A DNA stretch of 64,000 nt from the NCBI GenBank assembly GCA_003676145.1, contig NAUB01000022.1, forward strand, positions 1 to 64,000, in the 5' to 3' direction. This document shows positions 48,152 through 55,720 of this stretch, one piece after another (positions within the stretch are counted from its first letter, which is position 1; every line of letters starts with the position of its first letter). The notes under the pieces were generated by a model that saw only the letters and a list, made by a program, of their open reading frames with translations, did no database searches and was not told where the DNA came from. Made by a program: the position numbers and the translations under genes. This stretch comes from a gamma proteobacterium symbiont of Stewartia floridana. Its GTDB lineage: Bacteria; Pseudomonadota; Gammaproteobacteria; Chromatiales; Chromatiaceae.

Positions 48152-49351
48152 ATGTTTTCAAAGCATTACAACATTCTGGCGGCGCTTCTGCTCTCACTCC
48201 TGATGCCACTTCCTGCCGTGGCAGCCCAGGGTTACGATATCTCCTATGTCTGGTCGCGCAATCTAAGCAGCGTTAAGGACTACCGGGACCAGGTGGCCAA
48301 TATACTGGGCCCCAGTGTCGCCAGGCATTTGAAAGTTGTCACCAAGGGTGACCTGTATGGCCTGATCTACCGGCGTAACGGCAATAACGAATCCACTACG
48401 CGGGTTGTTAAATCCCATACGAAGCTGTTGCGCGCCAGAGGGCTGGATGCCGTAAGCCCGATCAAGACACGCAACTGGCAACTGGCCGGCAATGCCACCC
48501 TGCCCCAGAAAATTGAGCCCTCAAGCAAACCGGTCAAAGCTCTCAAGACGGTTTCACAACGCAAGCAGATCCAGGATCTTGAAACGGCGGTGGAAGCCTA
48601 TATTGGTGAGTTACGTCGTACCGGCAAGATCGCCAGAGATGAACGTACCGGCTGGTCCGTTTTCGACTTCACCACAGGCAAGAAACTGGTCACCATCAAC
48701 GAGGACACCCAGTTCCAGGCGGCCAGTCTGGTGAAGCCTTTTATCGCTGCTGCGTTTTTCCATAAAGTGAAGCAGGGAAAACTGGTCTACGGACCGAAAA
48801 GCCGTCGTCACATGCAGCGCATGATCCAGCACTCCAACAATCCCTCAACCAACTGGGTGATTCGTCAGGTTGGAGGGCCTAAGCGTGTGCAAAGGATTCT
48901 TGAGAAACACTATCCGGCGATCTTTCAGGATACGCTGCTGGTTGAGTATATTCCCGCAAACGGTCGAACCTATAAAAACAGGGCCTCGGTACATGACTAC
49001 AGTCGATTCCTGTATGCCGTCTGGAACAAAAAGATCGCCGGCGCCCGGGAGATCAAACGTCTGATGGCCCTGCCCAGCTCCGACCGCATCTATACCGGAG
49101 TACCTGAGGTCCCCAAGGGAACCCGGGTCTACAATAAAACCGGCAGTACGGCGCGAGTCTGCGGCGATATGGGTATCCTAAGCGTCAAAGGTGCAGACGG
49201 TAAACGTTACCCCTATATCCTGATCGGTATCATCGAAAAACAGCGCAGTGCTCAGAACTACACCAGCTGGATTCGCTCGCGCAGTGAAATCATCCGTAAC
49301 GTCTCCGCGATTGTATACAAAGGGGTCATAGCCCAGCATAACGGAGCTTAA
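48152..49351 (+). CDS. Serine hydrolase of the class A beta-lactamase fold
   Basis: A 399-residue periplasmic protein with a signal peptide (about 1-25, ending AVAA). Residues 26-135 form an N-terminal region not found in beta-lactamases. From about 140 a penicillin-recognising fold appears. The active-site S-x-x-K is ASLVKPF (Ser192, Lys195), the second motif is SNN (228-230), and the third is YNKTGST near 333. No obvious Glu166-type omega loop is seen, so it is more likely a DD-peptidase-like or unknown hydrolase than a resistance enzyme. A TTG eight codons earlier is possible; ATG is preferred. Confidence 0.8.
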   Translation: MFSKHYNILAALLLSLLMPLPAVAAQGYDISYVWSRNLSSVKDYRDQVANILGPSVARHLKVVTKGDLYGLIYRRNGNNESTTRVVKSHTKLLRARGLDAVSPIKTRNWQLAGNATLPQKIEPSSKPVKALKTVSQRKQIQDLETAVEAYIGELRRTGKIARDERTGWSVFDFTTGKKLVTINEDTQFQAASLVKPFIAAAFFHKVKQGKLVYGPKSRRHMQRMIQHSNNPSTNWVIRQVGGPKRVQRILEKHYPAIFQDTLLVEYIPANGRTYKNRASVHDYSRFLYAVWNKKIAGAREIKRLMALPSSDRIYTGVPEVPKGTRVYNKTGSTARVCGDMGILSVKGADGKRYPYILIGIIEKQRSAQNYTSWIRSRSEIIRNVSAIVYKGVIAQHNGA

Positions 49352-49422
49352 GACTTTTCAACTACCCCTTTCGCTGGTTTGGAAGGTTATCGTGCAAACC
49401 AAAAAACGGATTATAAATCTAT

Positions 49423-49562
49423 AACCGCAAATGGACGCAAACAACCGCAGATCCTCGCGAATAGTTCATTCAAATGCATGCAGATAATTGGCCTGGCAAC
49501 GACGCCTCTGGTGTTAATTAATATTAGCGAGTATTTGCGGTTGTTTGCGTTCATTTGCGGCA
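49423..49562. repeat. Inverted-repeat hairpin family B, copy 4 (best preserved)
   Basis: The left arm (CCGCAAATGGACGCAAACAA then CCGCAGATCCTCGCGAAT) and the right arm (reverse complement CCGCAAATGAACGCAAACAA then CCGCAAATACTCGCTAAT) match at 34 of 38 positions. It lies between the convergent serine hydrolase and hipA genes. Confidence 0.75.
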
Positions 49563-49616
49563 ATAAGTTTCTCATTGCTGGCACACGAGAGGATGATACC
49601 CTCCGGTATTTGGTTC

Positions 49617-50912
49617 TCAAATGAGATTCAAACGATGGTTCTTTCGGATCACCTCTGACAGCTTCTTTGGCACCTCAGCCTTTGCTGCATAACTGGGCCA
49701 ATCAGCCACCGTGTCGGTGATCTGCTGGATGATCCTTTTCGCCTCTGGCCTGAATCGCTCTGCTGGCTGTAACAGATCAGCCAGAGTGAAATCATCCCGC
49801 TTGCCGTTGAGTGTCAACTGATGACTGTTGACCCATTTTGAGTCCGCTCTGTAGCTGTAGGCGAGATCGAAAGCCGGCGCCAGAGTCCAGCTGCCATCCT
49901 GCTGCATCAGAAAGCCAAAGTTCTTGGTGTGGTCATCCTGATTGCGCGCCACGATGTTGAAAACCATCCGCCGGTAGAGCTCCAGTGCTGTCGGGCGATT
50001 GAAACGTAAACTGCGCAATACACCGAAAAGGGCTTCATAACTGTAGTGCCCCGGCTGCTTGTAATCCGCATGATCCATTGCGCAAAGAGATTGGTAGTGG
50101 AGCTTTCGATCGCCCTGCCGATCAAATCGCCTGGTGAGAAAATGCGCCCGCTCACCCTCCTGCAGCAACTCACACTCAGAGATATCGATACCGACCGCCC
50201 TGGCCATCAGATAGTAGGCATATTCCATCCGGCCATACCCTTGAGGATCGCCGAATGTCTGCTGGGTGCGGTTTGACTCAACAATCCCATCGAACTTCAG
50301 CAGATAGTGCTCGTATCCATCTTCAAGCTCCACCTGACCACTGCGAATTCTACTTCGAGCCTTGTCGACCGCGACAACCGCTTTTGCCCGGGCCCCACCG
50401 GCTGAAGTGCCGACCTGGAACAGGGTCTCGAGACCATTCGTGTCGGCAGCCAGCTGCAGATTGGCACGACCATCGATCACCTTCTGCGCCATCTCTGCCA
50501 GACTCTCGAGATTGAGCTCTGCTGCTTTCCTGGGTCGATCACCCGGTTGCGGAAAATACTCCAGCGCCCCCATGCCTCGCTGTCCCATGTACTGCAGTCG
50601 TTCAACCGGCGTAAAGGAGCCAGGATCCCTTCCCTGCCGCGCCAGCCAGGCATCGATCACGGCGTTACCGAAATCATCCGGTAGCGAATCGGCAAAGGCC
50701 GCCGGTAAACCTTTATAGGTCGCCCGATTCAACTCGGGAAACTGAAATTTTCGATCACTGAGCGGCAGATGCAGTGGGGATATCTGCAGCCCACTCTCTC
50801 GCCACGCTTTGGTGTATTCAAATGTACCCAGCCCTTTCTGCTCATCGAATGCCAGCGCACCAACGAGCTTGCCCCATAGCTTCACTTCAGCGATCTGGAT
50901 CTTCTCTACCAT
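49617..50912 (-). CDS. hipA: HipA-type toxin kinase
   Basis: Toxin of a type II toxin-antitoxin pair, a Ser/Thr kinase whose E. coli homolog phosphorylates glutamyl-tRNA synthetase and causes dormancy. It has 431 residues. The N-terminal HipA_N subdomain (VGALAFDEQKGLGTFEYTKA) and the C-terminal kinase core (HFLTRRFDRQGDRKLHYQSL) are visible. The catalytic loop is VARNQDDHTKNFGFLM, and the DFG-like DLAYSY follows. These residues look intact, so it should be active. It overlaps the hipB stop by seven bases. Confidence 0.92.
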   Translation of the reverse strand: MVEKIQIAEVKLWGKLVGALAFDEQKGLGTFEYTKAWRESGLQISPLHLPLSDRKFQFPELNRATYKGLPAAFADSLPDDFGNAVIDAWLARQGRDPGSFTPVERLQYMGQRGMGALEYFPQPGDRPRKAAELNLESLAEMAQKVIDGRANLQLAADTNGLETLFQVGTSAGGARAKAVVAVDKARSRIRSGQVELEDGYEHYLLKFDGIVESNRTQQTFGDPQGYGRMEYAYYLMARAVGIDISECELLQEGERAHFLTRRFDRQGDRKLHYQSLCAMDHADYKQPGHYSYEALFGVLRSLRFNRPTALELYRRMVFNIVARNQDDHTKNFGFLMQQDGSWTLAPAFDLAYSYRADSKWVNSHQLTLNGKRDDFTLADLLQPAERFRPEAKRIIQQITDTVADWPSYAAKAEVPKKLSEVIRKNHRLNLI

Positions 50913-51259
50913 CCCAGATCATCCTTCTCATCATCCATCCTCTCGCGCTCTTCTTTTGCCGGTGCCGCCCGTTTCCGTTTATGTCCCTTGAGTTTCATCA
51001 GCATCAGTGGACTTAACGGGGTCTCCGGCACAAACGCCTCCACCAGTTCCAGCTTACCCAGGATCCGCAAAATCCCGATCATGGTCTCAAACTTGCCATG
51101 CCCCTGGATCGTCGAGCGGTAGGTTTTTGCTGTGATACCCAACTGATCCGCAATCGTCTTCTGGGTAATATTGGCTTCAAGGCGTAACTGTTCGATACGC
51201 CCACCCACTTCCGATGCAAGCGCCTGGTCACTCATCCTGTAAAGATTTCTAGAGGTCAT
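50906..51259 (-). CDS. hipB: HipB-type antitoxin, HTH regulator
   Basis: A 117-residue antitoxin and autorepressor. A Cro/C1-type helix-turn-helix occupies about residues 17-70 (IEQLRLEANITQKTIADQLG then ITAKTYRSTIQGHGKFETMI). The basic C-terminal tail KGHKRKRAAPAKEERERMD is longer than in E. coli HipB. A good ribosome site (AAGGAAATAA) supports the start. It is the first gene, with hipA translationally coupled behind it. Three related AT-rich sites upstream could be its operators. Confidence 0.88.
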   Translation of the reverse strand: MTSRNLYRMSDQALASEVGGRIEQLRLEANITQKTIADQLGITAKTYRSTIQGHGKFETMIGILRILGKLELVEAFVPETPLSPLMLMKLKGHKRKRAAPAKEERERMDDEKDDLGW

Positions 51260-51294
51260 TTATTTCCTTTTATAAATTTAAATTTCATAAAAAA

Positions 51295-51308
51295 GGTATA
51301 TTTTTACC
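51295..51308. promoter_or_regulatory. Putative HipB operator 1
   Basis: GGTA-TATTTT-TACC, a perfect 4-bp inverted repeat, 36 bases upstream of the hipB start. The first of three similar sites. Confidence 0.35.
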
Positions 51309-51348
51309 CTGTATTAATCACAATTATAGCTGAACTTGGCAATTAATA

Positions 51349-51362
51349 GGTATTTTTTTATC
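51349..51362. promoter_or_regulatory. Putative HipB operator 2
   Basis: GGTATTTTTTTATC, related to the site at 51295 with one change in the right arm. Confidence 0.3.
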
Positions 51363-51388
51363 TTTTGTGTGATTATTATAGGCTAATC

Positions 51389-51402
51389 GGTATTTATTTA
51401 CT
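51389..51402. promoter_or_regulatory. Putative HipB operator 3
   Basis: GGTATTTATTTACT, the third copy in the series; base composition alone could yield such a match. Confidence 0.28.
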
Positions 51403-51751
51403 CTTTTTGCTCTCCATAAAACCTTTAATTTATTGAATTAAATTGGAATTTTAAGCTCGGCAGGGGCTGGCAATACTTTTATCCATGCCCCCTCCTCTTG
51501 CTGCCCCCCCCCTAGAGCCGTTGTTTGCAGTTCAAGGCCTCTCGCGACAAGCACCGGATGCTTATTACTTCAGCCCTGCCTATTCAGGATCTGGAGATGA
51601 CCCGGTCATAGCCACCGAAATTCAGCCGATCGTTGCAATCCAGCCCCAGCCGGAAGCGGTCACTGACAGACTGTTTTCGGTGTATTCGACGACAAACTAC
51701 GATTATCATCAGCTGATTGAACAAATAACCCAGAGCACCTTTAACCGCAAC

Positions 51752-52372
51752 ATGAAACCTTTCTGCTCGAGTCACTCACAACTTTATACAGGGTCCATTC
51801 TGACAATCTTGTTTCTACTTTCGATACCGGTCTTCGCTGATGACTTCCAGACCGCACTGGTGTCGGCCGCACTGGAACGCACCCAACACAGTGTGAGATA
51901 TGATGGCTCCTACTATTCGATTCCCTACCCCGATGGGGATGTACCCTCCAACATCGGAGTCTGCACCGATGTGGTTATTCGCAGCTATCGTGCCTTGGAT
52001 CTGGATCTGCAACGGCTGGTGCATGAGGATATTGCCAAACATTTCAGTGAGTACCCTTCGCAGAGAATCTGGGGATTGAGCCGACCCGACCCGAATATCG
52101 ATCATCGAAGGGTACCAATATTACAAACCTTCTTTCGCCGACACGGTGTCACATTGCCTGTGACCCAAAATGCCGCAGACTATCAGGCCGGCGACCTGGT
52201 GACCTGGATGTTGCCGGGTAACCTGCCGCACATCGGCATTGTCAGTGATCAACTCGATCAGGACCGTGGTACCCCGCTGATTGTGCATAACATTGGGGCT
52301 GGTCCAGTTGTCGAGAATATATTGTTCCACTATCAGATTACCGGACACTATCGCTACTGGCCTGAACCCTAG
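51752..52372 (+). CDS. DUF1287 family secreted protein
   Basis: A 206-residue protein with a signal peptide (about 1-27, ending VFA), belonging to the DUF1287 family. Conserved stretches are YDGSYYSIPYPDGDVPSNIG, VCTDVVIRSYRALDLDLQ with an invariant Cys, and PDPNIDHRRVPILQTFFRRH. The domain resembles an NlpC/P60-like Cys hydrolase fold (Cys followed later by the HIGIVSD His). Activity is unproven. A longer reading frame upstream is Pro-rich and would bury the signal peptide, so the ATG at 51752 is chosen, although its ribosome site is weak. Confidence 0.75.
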   Translation: MKPFCSSHSQLYTGSILTILFLLSIPVFADDFQTALVSAALERTQHSVRYDGSYYSIPYPDGDVPSNIGVCTDVVIRSYRALDLDLQRLVHEDIAKHFSEYPSQRIWGLSRPDPNIDHRRVPILQTFFRRHGVTLPVTQNAADYQAGDLVTWMLPGNLPHIGIVSDQLDQDRGTPLIVHNIGAGPVVENILFHYQITGHYRYWPEP

Positions 52373-52522
52373 TGGGCCACGCGGTAAATAGTGTAACGAT
52401 CAGCCGGACCCACTAGCCTGGATTCTGGAGTGGCCGGACTGGTTGATTGATCCAGGCAAATCCCTGACATTCATCGGGATGTCGATAGCAACTCTTGCAG
52501 TTTGCTCTTGAGGCCTGTTGAC

Positions 52523-53713
52523 TCATCTGACGTAAATCTTGGCATCCTCTGTGAAGTCGGATACATCCGCTGAGGTCTGACCATGAAAGATCTCGACTTT
52601 AAGACGCCCCTCCTGCAACAGTTGAACAAGCACCACAGCATCGATAAATGTGTAGTTATCCATTTCCAGTCCCTGTGTGAAGCTGGATCTGTCCCAGGCT
52701 ATGCCGTTGTCATAGTAGTCGTAGCTGACCAGATCATACTTGACCAGACCACTTGAGGTTGAGACCTCTGCGGGATCCGGACTATTGCCAAGCACCCCGA
52801 ACTGTTTTTGCTCACCCGCATAGTCACCGAAAGAGGCGATGATATGGCTTGGCACGATATAGTCATAGGCAAATGAGAGATGTCCCAACCAGTAGTTGTT
52901 TTGGTCCAGGCCGGCATAGCCGTTGGTATTCTCTTCGAACCAGTTACCCACCAGCCGGCCACTGATATCATGATCGATCTTTCCACCGATGGGTTCTACC
53001 GTACGCAGGGACTTGGCAATCAGGGTGGCACGGATGGTATCGTTAAAGTAGTCAAATGGATCCGGTGTGTGAATCTTCCAGGGCTCTGCCGTGTAACTGC
53101 TGGGATTGATGAATCCGCTCAGGGTCATGTTGTAATCCACCAGATTGTAATCCACTGAACCGGAATAACTGCCCAGCACTTCTCCCGCGGTGACTGAGAT
53201 GCTGGTGTTGACATATTGACCATCGGTCGGTGCGTGGGGAGTCAGTTTGTCAGAGAGGTTATCCACATGGATGTAGATCGATTGCAGACTGTTTGCGTGA
53301 TCGACAACAAACCGGTAGTCATCATTGTTGAAATTGCCCATGTGTTGAATACTGGTCACGGTGCCATCAGCCGGAGCATAGACATCGATCACTATGGTTT
53401 CATTCTCACCGAAATCGGGGGCCACATAGTATTGGTGATCGATCGGCGTGACATGGTTACCGATCATCCCTCCGAGCGGGAGGATGAACTCGATCTTCGA
53501 CAGGTCCAGGGGTGGGAAATTGAAGAGCACTGACTGATTGTCGGTATCCGGTGTTGTATCATCTACCGTGTCGGTATCAGTTTGGGTATCGCTGTCACTA
53601 TCGTCACCACTTCCACCACCGCCTCCACAACCGATCATCAATAACAGAAGCACCCCAAGTAACCAAACAACGCTTCTGTTAGCGGCCTGATTTGCAACAG
53701 CGGAGGTGGACAT
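52523..53713 (-). CDS. Lipoprotein with degenerate M23-like domain
   Basis: A 396-residue lipoprotein. The lipobox L-M-I-G-C ends at Cys29 and is followed by GGGGGSG, then a low-complexity Asp/Thr linker. Residues 75-200 resemble the M23 (LytM) beta fold, with APADGTVTSIQHMGN and FVVDHANSLQSIYIHVDN. The usual H-x3-D and H-x-H zinc motifs are not complete, since only a single His is kept in YIHVDN, so it is probably not a working peptidase. The C-terminal 200 residues are rich in Tyr and Asp and are not recognised. It is divergent from the sigma-54 operon. Confidence 0.7.
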   Translation of the reverse strand: MSTSAVANQAANRSVVWLLGVLLLLMIGCGGGGGSGDDSDSDTQTDTDTVDDTTPDTDNQSVLFNFPPLDLSKIEFILPLGGMIGNHVTPIDHQYYVAPDFGENETIVIDVYAPADGTVTSIQHMGNFNNDDYRFVVDHANSLQSIYIHVDNLSDKLTPHAPTDGQYVNTSISVTAGEVLGSYSGSVDYNLVDYNMTLSGFINPSSYTAEPWKIHTPDPFDYFNDTIRATLIAKSLRTVEPIGGKIDHDISGRLVGNWFEENTNGYAGLDQNNYWLGHLSFAYDYIVPSHIIASFGDYAGEQKQFGVLGNSPDPAEVSTSSGLVKYDLVSYDYYDNGIAWDRSSFTQGLEMDNYTFIDAVVLVQLLQEGRLKVEIFHGQTSADVSDFTEDAKIYVR

Positions 53714-54020
53714 GGCGCACTCCCCTTATGGTGATCTGATAACCCTAATGGAAGTATAGACCTACCTATCATGTGGTTTTTAAGTCTCTGTCAGCAGACT
53801 GTTTGCCCCCGCTACCCCCTCTAAAACGAGGCACAAGCTGACCTAACCACTGCCAACGACCGTTCTCCATCATGAGCAGCGAACAGCCTATAAACACCGA
53901 TTTACAGCGCAACAGCGGCGTTCAATCCGGGTTTTTCAGTGAAAAACCGGGACCCGCCAATTTGGCATATAAATTTTCTATAAATAACAGCCAGTTATCA
54001 ACCACCCCATGAATTGACAC

Positions 54021-54036
54021 GACAATTTGTCATGTT
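54021..54036. promoter_or_regulatory. Putative upstream activator site 1
   Basis: GACAATTTGTCATGTT, an inverted repeat GACA-ATT-TGTC plus ATGTT. It is identical over 16 bases to the site at 62862, and lies 92 bases upstream of the -24 GG of the operon promoter. Confidence 0.6.
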
Positions 54037-54111
54037 CTTGGTTTGTATTGGCTTTCTGCCGTTTAATTTTTTTCCATAGAAGACAAAGGGATATCTCCAC
54101 CATTCCATACC

Positions 54112-54127
54112 TGGCATAGGGATTGCT
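54112..54127 (+). promoter_or_regulatory. Sigma-54 promoter of the NrfC/NrfD cytochrome operon
   Basis: TGGCATAGGGATTGCT against the consensus TGGCACG-N4-TTGCW. GG and GC are separated by exactly 10 bases, with mismatches only at two -24 positions. The predicted start is about 54138, some 150 bases before the first gene. The neighbouring NtrC-type activator makes this the expected promoter class. Confidence 0.75.
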
Positions 54128-54288
54128 GTTTTTACATGAATCAGTTCGCACGTTTGCAATAAAAACCGACATAACAGCGTGTAGTACCAATCGGGCTTGC
54201 TTACTGCCAACAGTGAATCGATGCCGGCTGGCATCGTGAGCTGTAATGAAACCAATTGATAACTGACACAGGCCATGGGGTGACCTAG

Positions 54289-54624
54289 ATGATGAAACAG
54301 TGGCTCATTCAAATAGAGCAGTGGTTGTTCGGTGAAGATAAAAAACAGCAGAAGCCTGAACTGAGTAGTTCCGATGAGCCCAATCCCGTCCGCAGGCGAC
54401 TCTTCAGGCAGGTTGCCATTGGTGCCGCCGGTGTCACCGGCACTGCAGGCTTGGCAAAGAGTGTTGTCGATGCCGTCCCGGAGCCCGACCTGAAGAAGAA
54501 ATACCGCCAGGATGCCTTGCAAGGAGAGACAGAACTCAGTGAGAGAGAATATGTGGTCATGACCAACCAGGAGAAGGAGGCAATGCTGCAATCGTTCATT
54601 GATAACTACAACAATAAATCCTGA
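54289..54624 (+). CDS. Small twin-arginine protein (formate dehydrogenase region Tat-target type)
   Basis: A 111-residue protein whose middle holds an internal twin-arginine signal, NPVRRRLFRQVAIGAAG (about residues 32-48), preceded by about 30 polar residues. The pattern resembles the small proteins known as formate dehydrogenase region Tat-target proteins, which accompany respiratory iron-sulfur/molybdenum genes. The tail has LSEREYVVMTNQEKEAML. Its function may be as a small subunit or assembly factor. It is the first gene of the operon. The ribosome site is GGGGTGACCTAG. Confidence 0.75.
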   Translation: MMKQWLIQIEQWLFGEDKKQQKPELSSSDEPNPVRRRLFRQVAIGAAGVTGTAGLAKSVVDAVPEPDLKKKYRQDALQGETELSEREYVVMTNQEKEAMLQSFIDNYNNKS

Positions 54625-54677
54625 ACAGCATGAGATGGTTCACGCCTATTTGATAGCCACTCGATCAGAGGACAACC

Positions 54678-55706
54678 ATGCCGAAACAAGATTCGAGCAA
54701 AACAAAAGATAACAAACTCACCAGCCGCCGGGATTTCCTGCGTAGTGCGGGAAATTACACGGTGGCCTCACTCTCCGGCGCAGCGATGCTGCTCTCCGAT
54801 CCAAAACCGGCAAAAGCCAATGTGACCTGGGAGGAGCATTTCCAAAAAAATTATCGACTGATGACAGACGAGGAGAAGCAGCAGGCCATCGAACGCCTCG
54901 AAACCCGCTATACCGAAGAGTACGGTAAGCCGGTAACGGTCGATGGCAGCCCATCCATGGAGGGGGTTCTGTTTGGATATGCGCTGAATATTCAGAAGTG
55001 TATTGGTTGTCGTCGATGCGTAAAGGCCTGTGTGGCTGAGAACAATCAGTCCCGTGGTGATGAGCAGCAGATCGAGTGGATCCGGGTACTCCGCATGGAG
55101 AAGGGAAAGTTCTCAGAAGCGGACAGGGACCAACATGGTTACCCGGAATCCTTTGGCGTTCAGGTGGGCGGGAATGCCTACAAACCTGCCGGTGTGGTGC
55201 TGGAAGGCCAACACTACTACGAACCGGATCAGGTTCCGGAAAAAGATGCCTTCTATTTTCCCATGCAGTGCATGCAGTGCGAGAAGCCACCATGCGTCAA
55301 GGTCTGCCCGGTACGTACAACCTACCGTGACCCGGATGGTATCGTTGTCATCGACTACAACTGGTGCATTGGTTGCCGCATGTGTATCGGTGCCTGCCCC
55401 TACTGGGCAAGACGCTTCAACTGGGGTGAACCCAATCTACCCAAGGAGGAGATGAATCCTGTCACTCACTATCTTGGAAATCGACCACGTATGAAAGGGG
55501 TTGTGGAGAAGTGCTCCTTCTGCGTTCAACGCACCCGCAAGGGCCGCTGGACGGCCTGTGTCGAGGTCTGTCCGGTTGGTGCTCGCAAATTCGGCAATCT
55601 GCTCGATCCGAACAGTGAAATCCGCAAGGTTCTGGCCAAGAAGAAGGTCTTCCGACTGCGAGCAGACCTCAACACCTATCCAAAGTTCTTCTACTACATG
55701 GATTAA
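54678..55706 (+). CDS. Tat-exported 4 x [4Fe-4S] ferredoxin subunit (NrfC/DsrO type)
   Basis: A 342-residue periplasmic electron-transfer subunit. The twin-arginine signal is SRRDFLRSAG (Arg17-Arg18). Sixteen cysteines form four clusters: 108/111/114/118, 198/201/206/210, 230/233/236/240 and 279/282/294/298, in the usual NrfC/DsrO/HmcB arrangement. It should dock to the following NrfD-type membrane protein and pass electrons between the quinol pool and periplasmic cytochromes. No catalytic molybdopterin subunit is present. The start follows GAGGACAACC. It is 15 bases from the next gene. Confidence 0.9.
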   Translation: MPKQDSSKTKDNKLTSRRDFLRSAGNYTVASLSGAAMLLSDPKPAKANVTWEEHFQKNYRLMTDEEKQQAIERLETRYTEEYGKPVTVDGSPSMEGVLFGYALNIQKCIGCRRCVKACVAENNQSRGDEQQIEWIRVLRMEKGKFSEADRDQHGYPESFGVQVGGNAYKPAGVVLEGQHYYEPDQVPEKDAFYFPMQCMQCEKPPCVKVCPVRTTYRDPDGIVVIDYNWCIGCRMCIGACPYWARRFNWGEPNLPKEEMNPVTHYLGNRPRMKGVVEKCSFCVQRTRKGRWTACVEVCPVGARKFGNLLDPNSEIRKVLAKKKVFRLRADLNTYPKFFYYMD

Positions 55707-55720
55707 TCGGAGATCCCCTA

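Larger units (their letters stand above)
51260..51751. other. AT-rich divergent region upstream of hipB
   Basis: Nearly 500 bases, very AT-rich next to hipB, with three similar sites listed separately. From 51485 an in-frame extension of the DUF1287 gene is open, but I judge it non-coding because a signal peptide starts at 51752. Confidence 0.5.
53714..54288. other. Regulatory region of the cytochrome operon
   Basis: 575 bases between the divergent lipoprotein gene and the operon. It holds a hairpin at 53930-53948 (GGTTTTTC-AGT-GAAAAACC), the palindromic site at 54021 and the sigma-54 promoter at 54112. A minus-strand frame here and across the next gene is a shadow. Confidence 0.7.

Noticed and set aside
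18519-49562. Repeat units as a CRISPR array
   Set aside because: The units are inverted arms, not direct repeats with regular unique spacers, and no cas gene is present.
51485-51751. N-terminal extension of the DUF1287 protein
   Set aside because: It is Pro-rich and atypical and would place a signal peptide in the middle of the protein.
53962-53979. TTGGCATATAAATTTTCT as a sigma-54 promoter
   Set aside because: The -12 GC is replaced by TT and it lies upstream of the palindrome, the wrong order for an activator site.
54229-54242. GGCATCGTGAGC as a -24/-12 promoter
   Set aside because: The GG to GC distance is 8 bases, not 10.
53998-54591. Minus-strand open frame of 197 codons across the operon leader
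   Set aside because: It is antisense to the Tat-signal gene at 54289 and runs through the sigma-54 promoter. It has no recognisable protein features.
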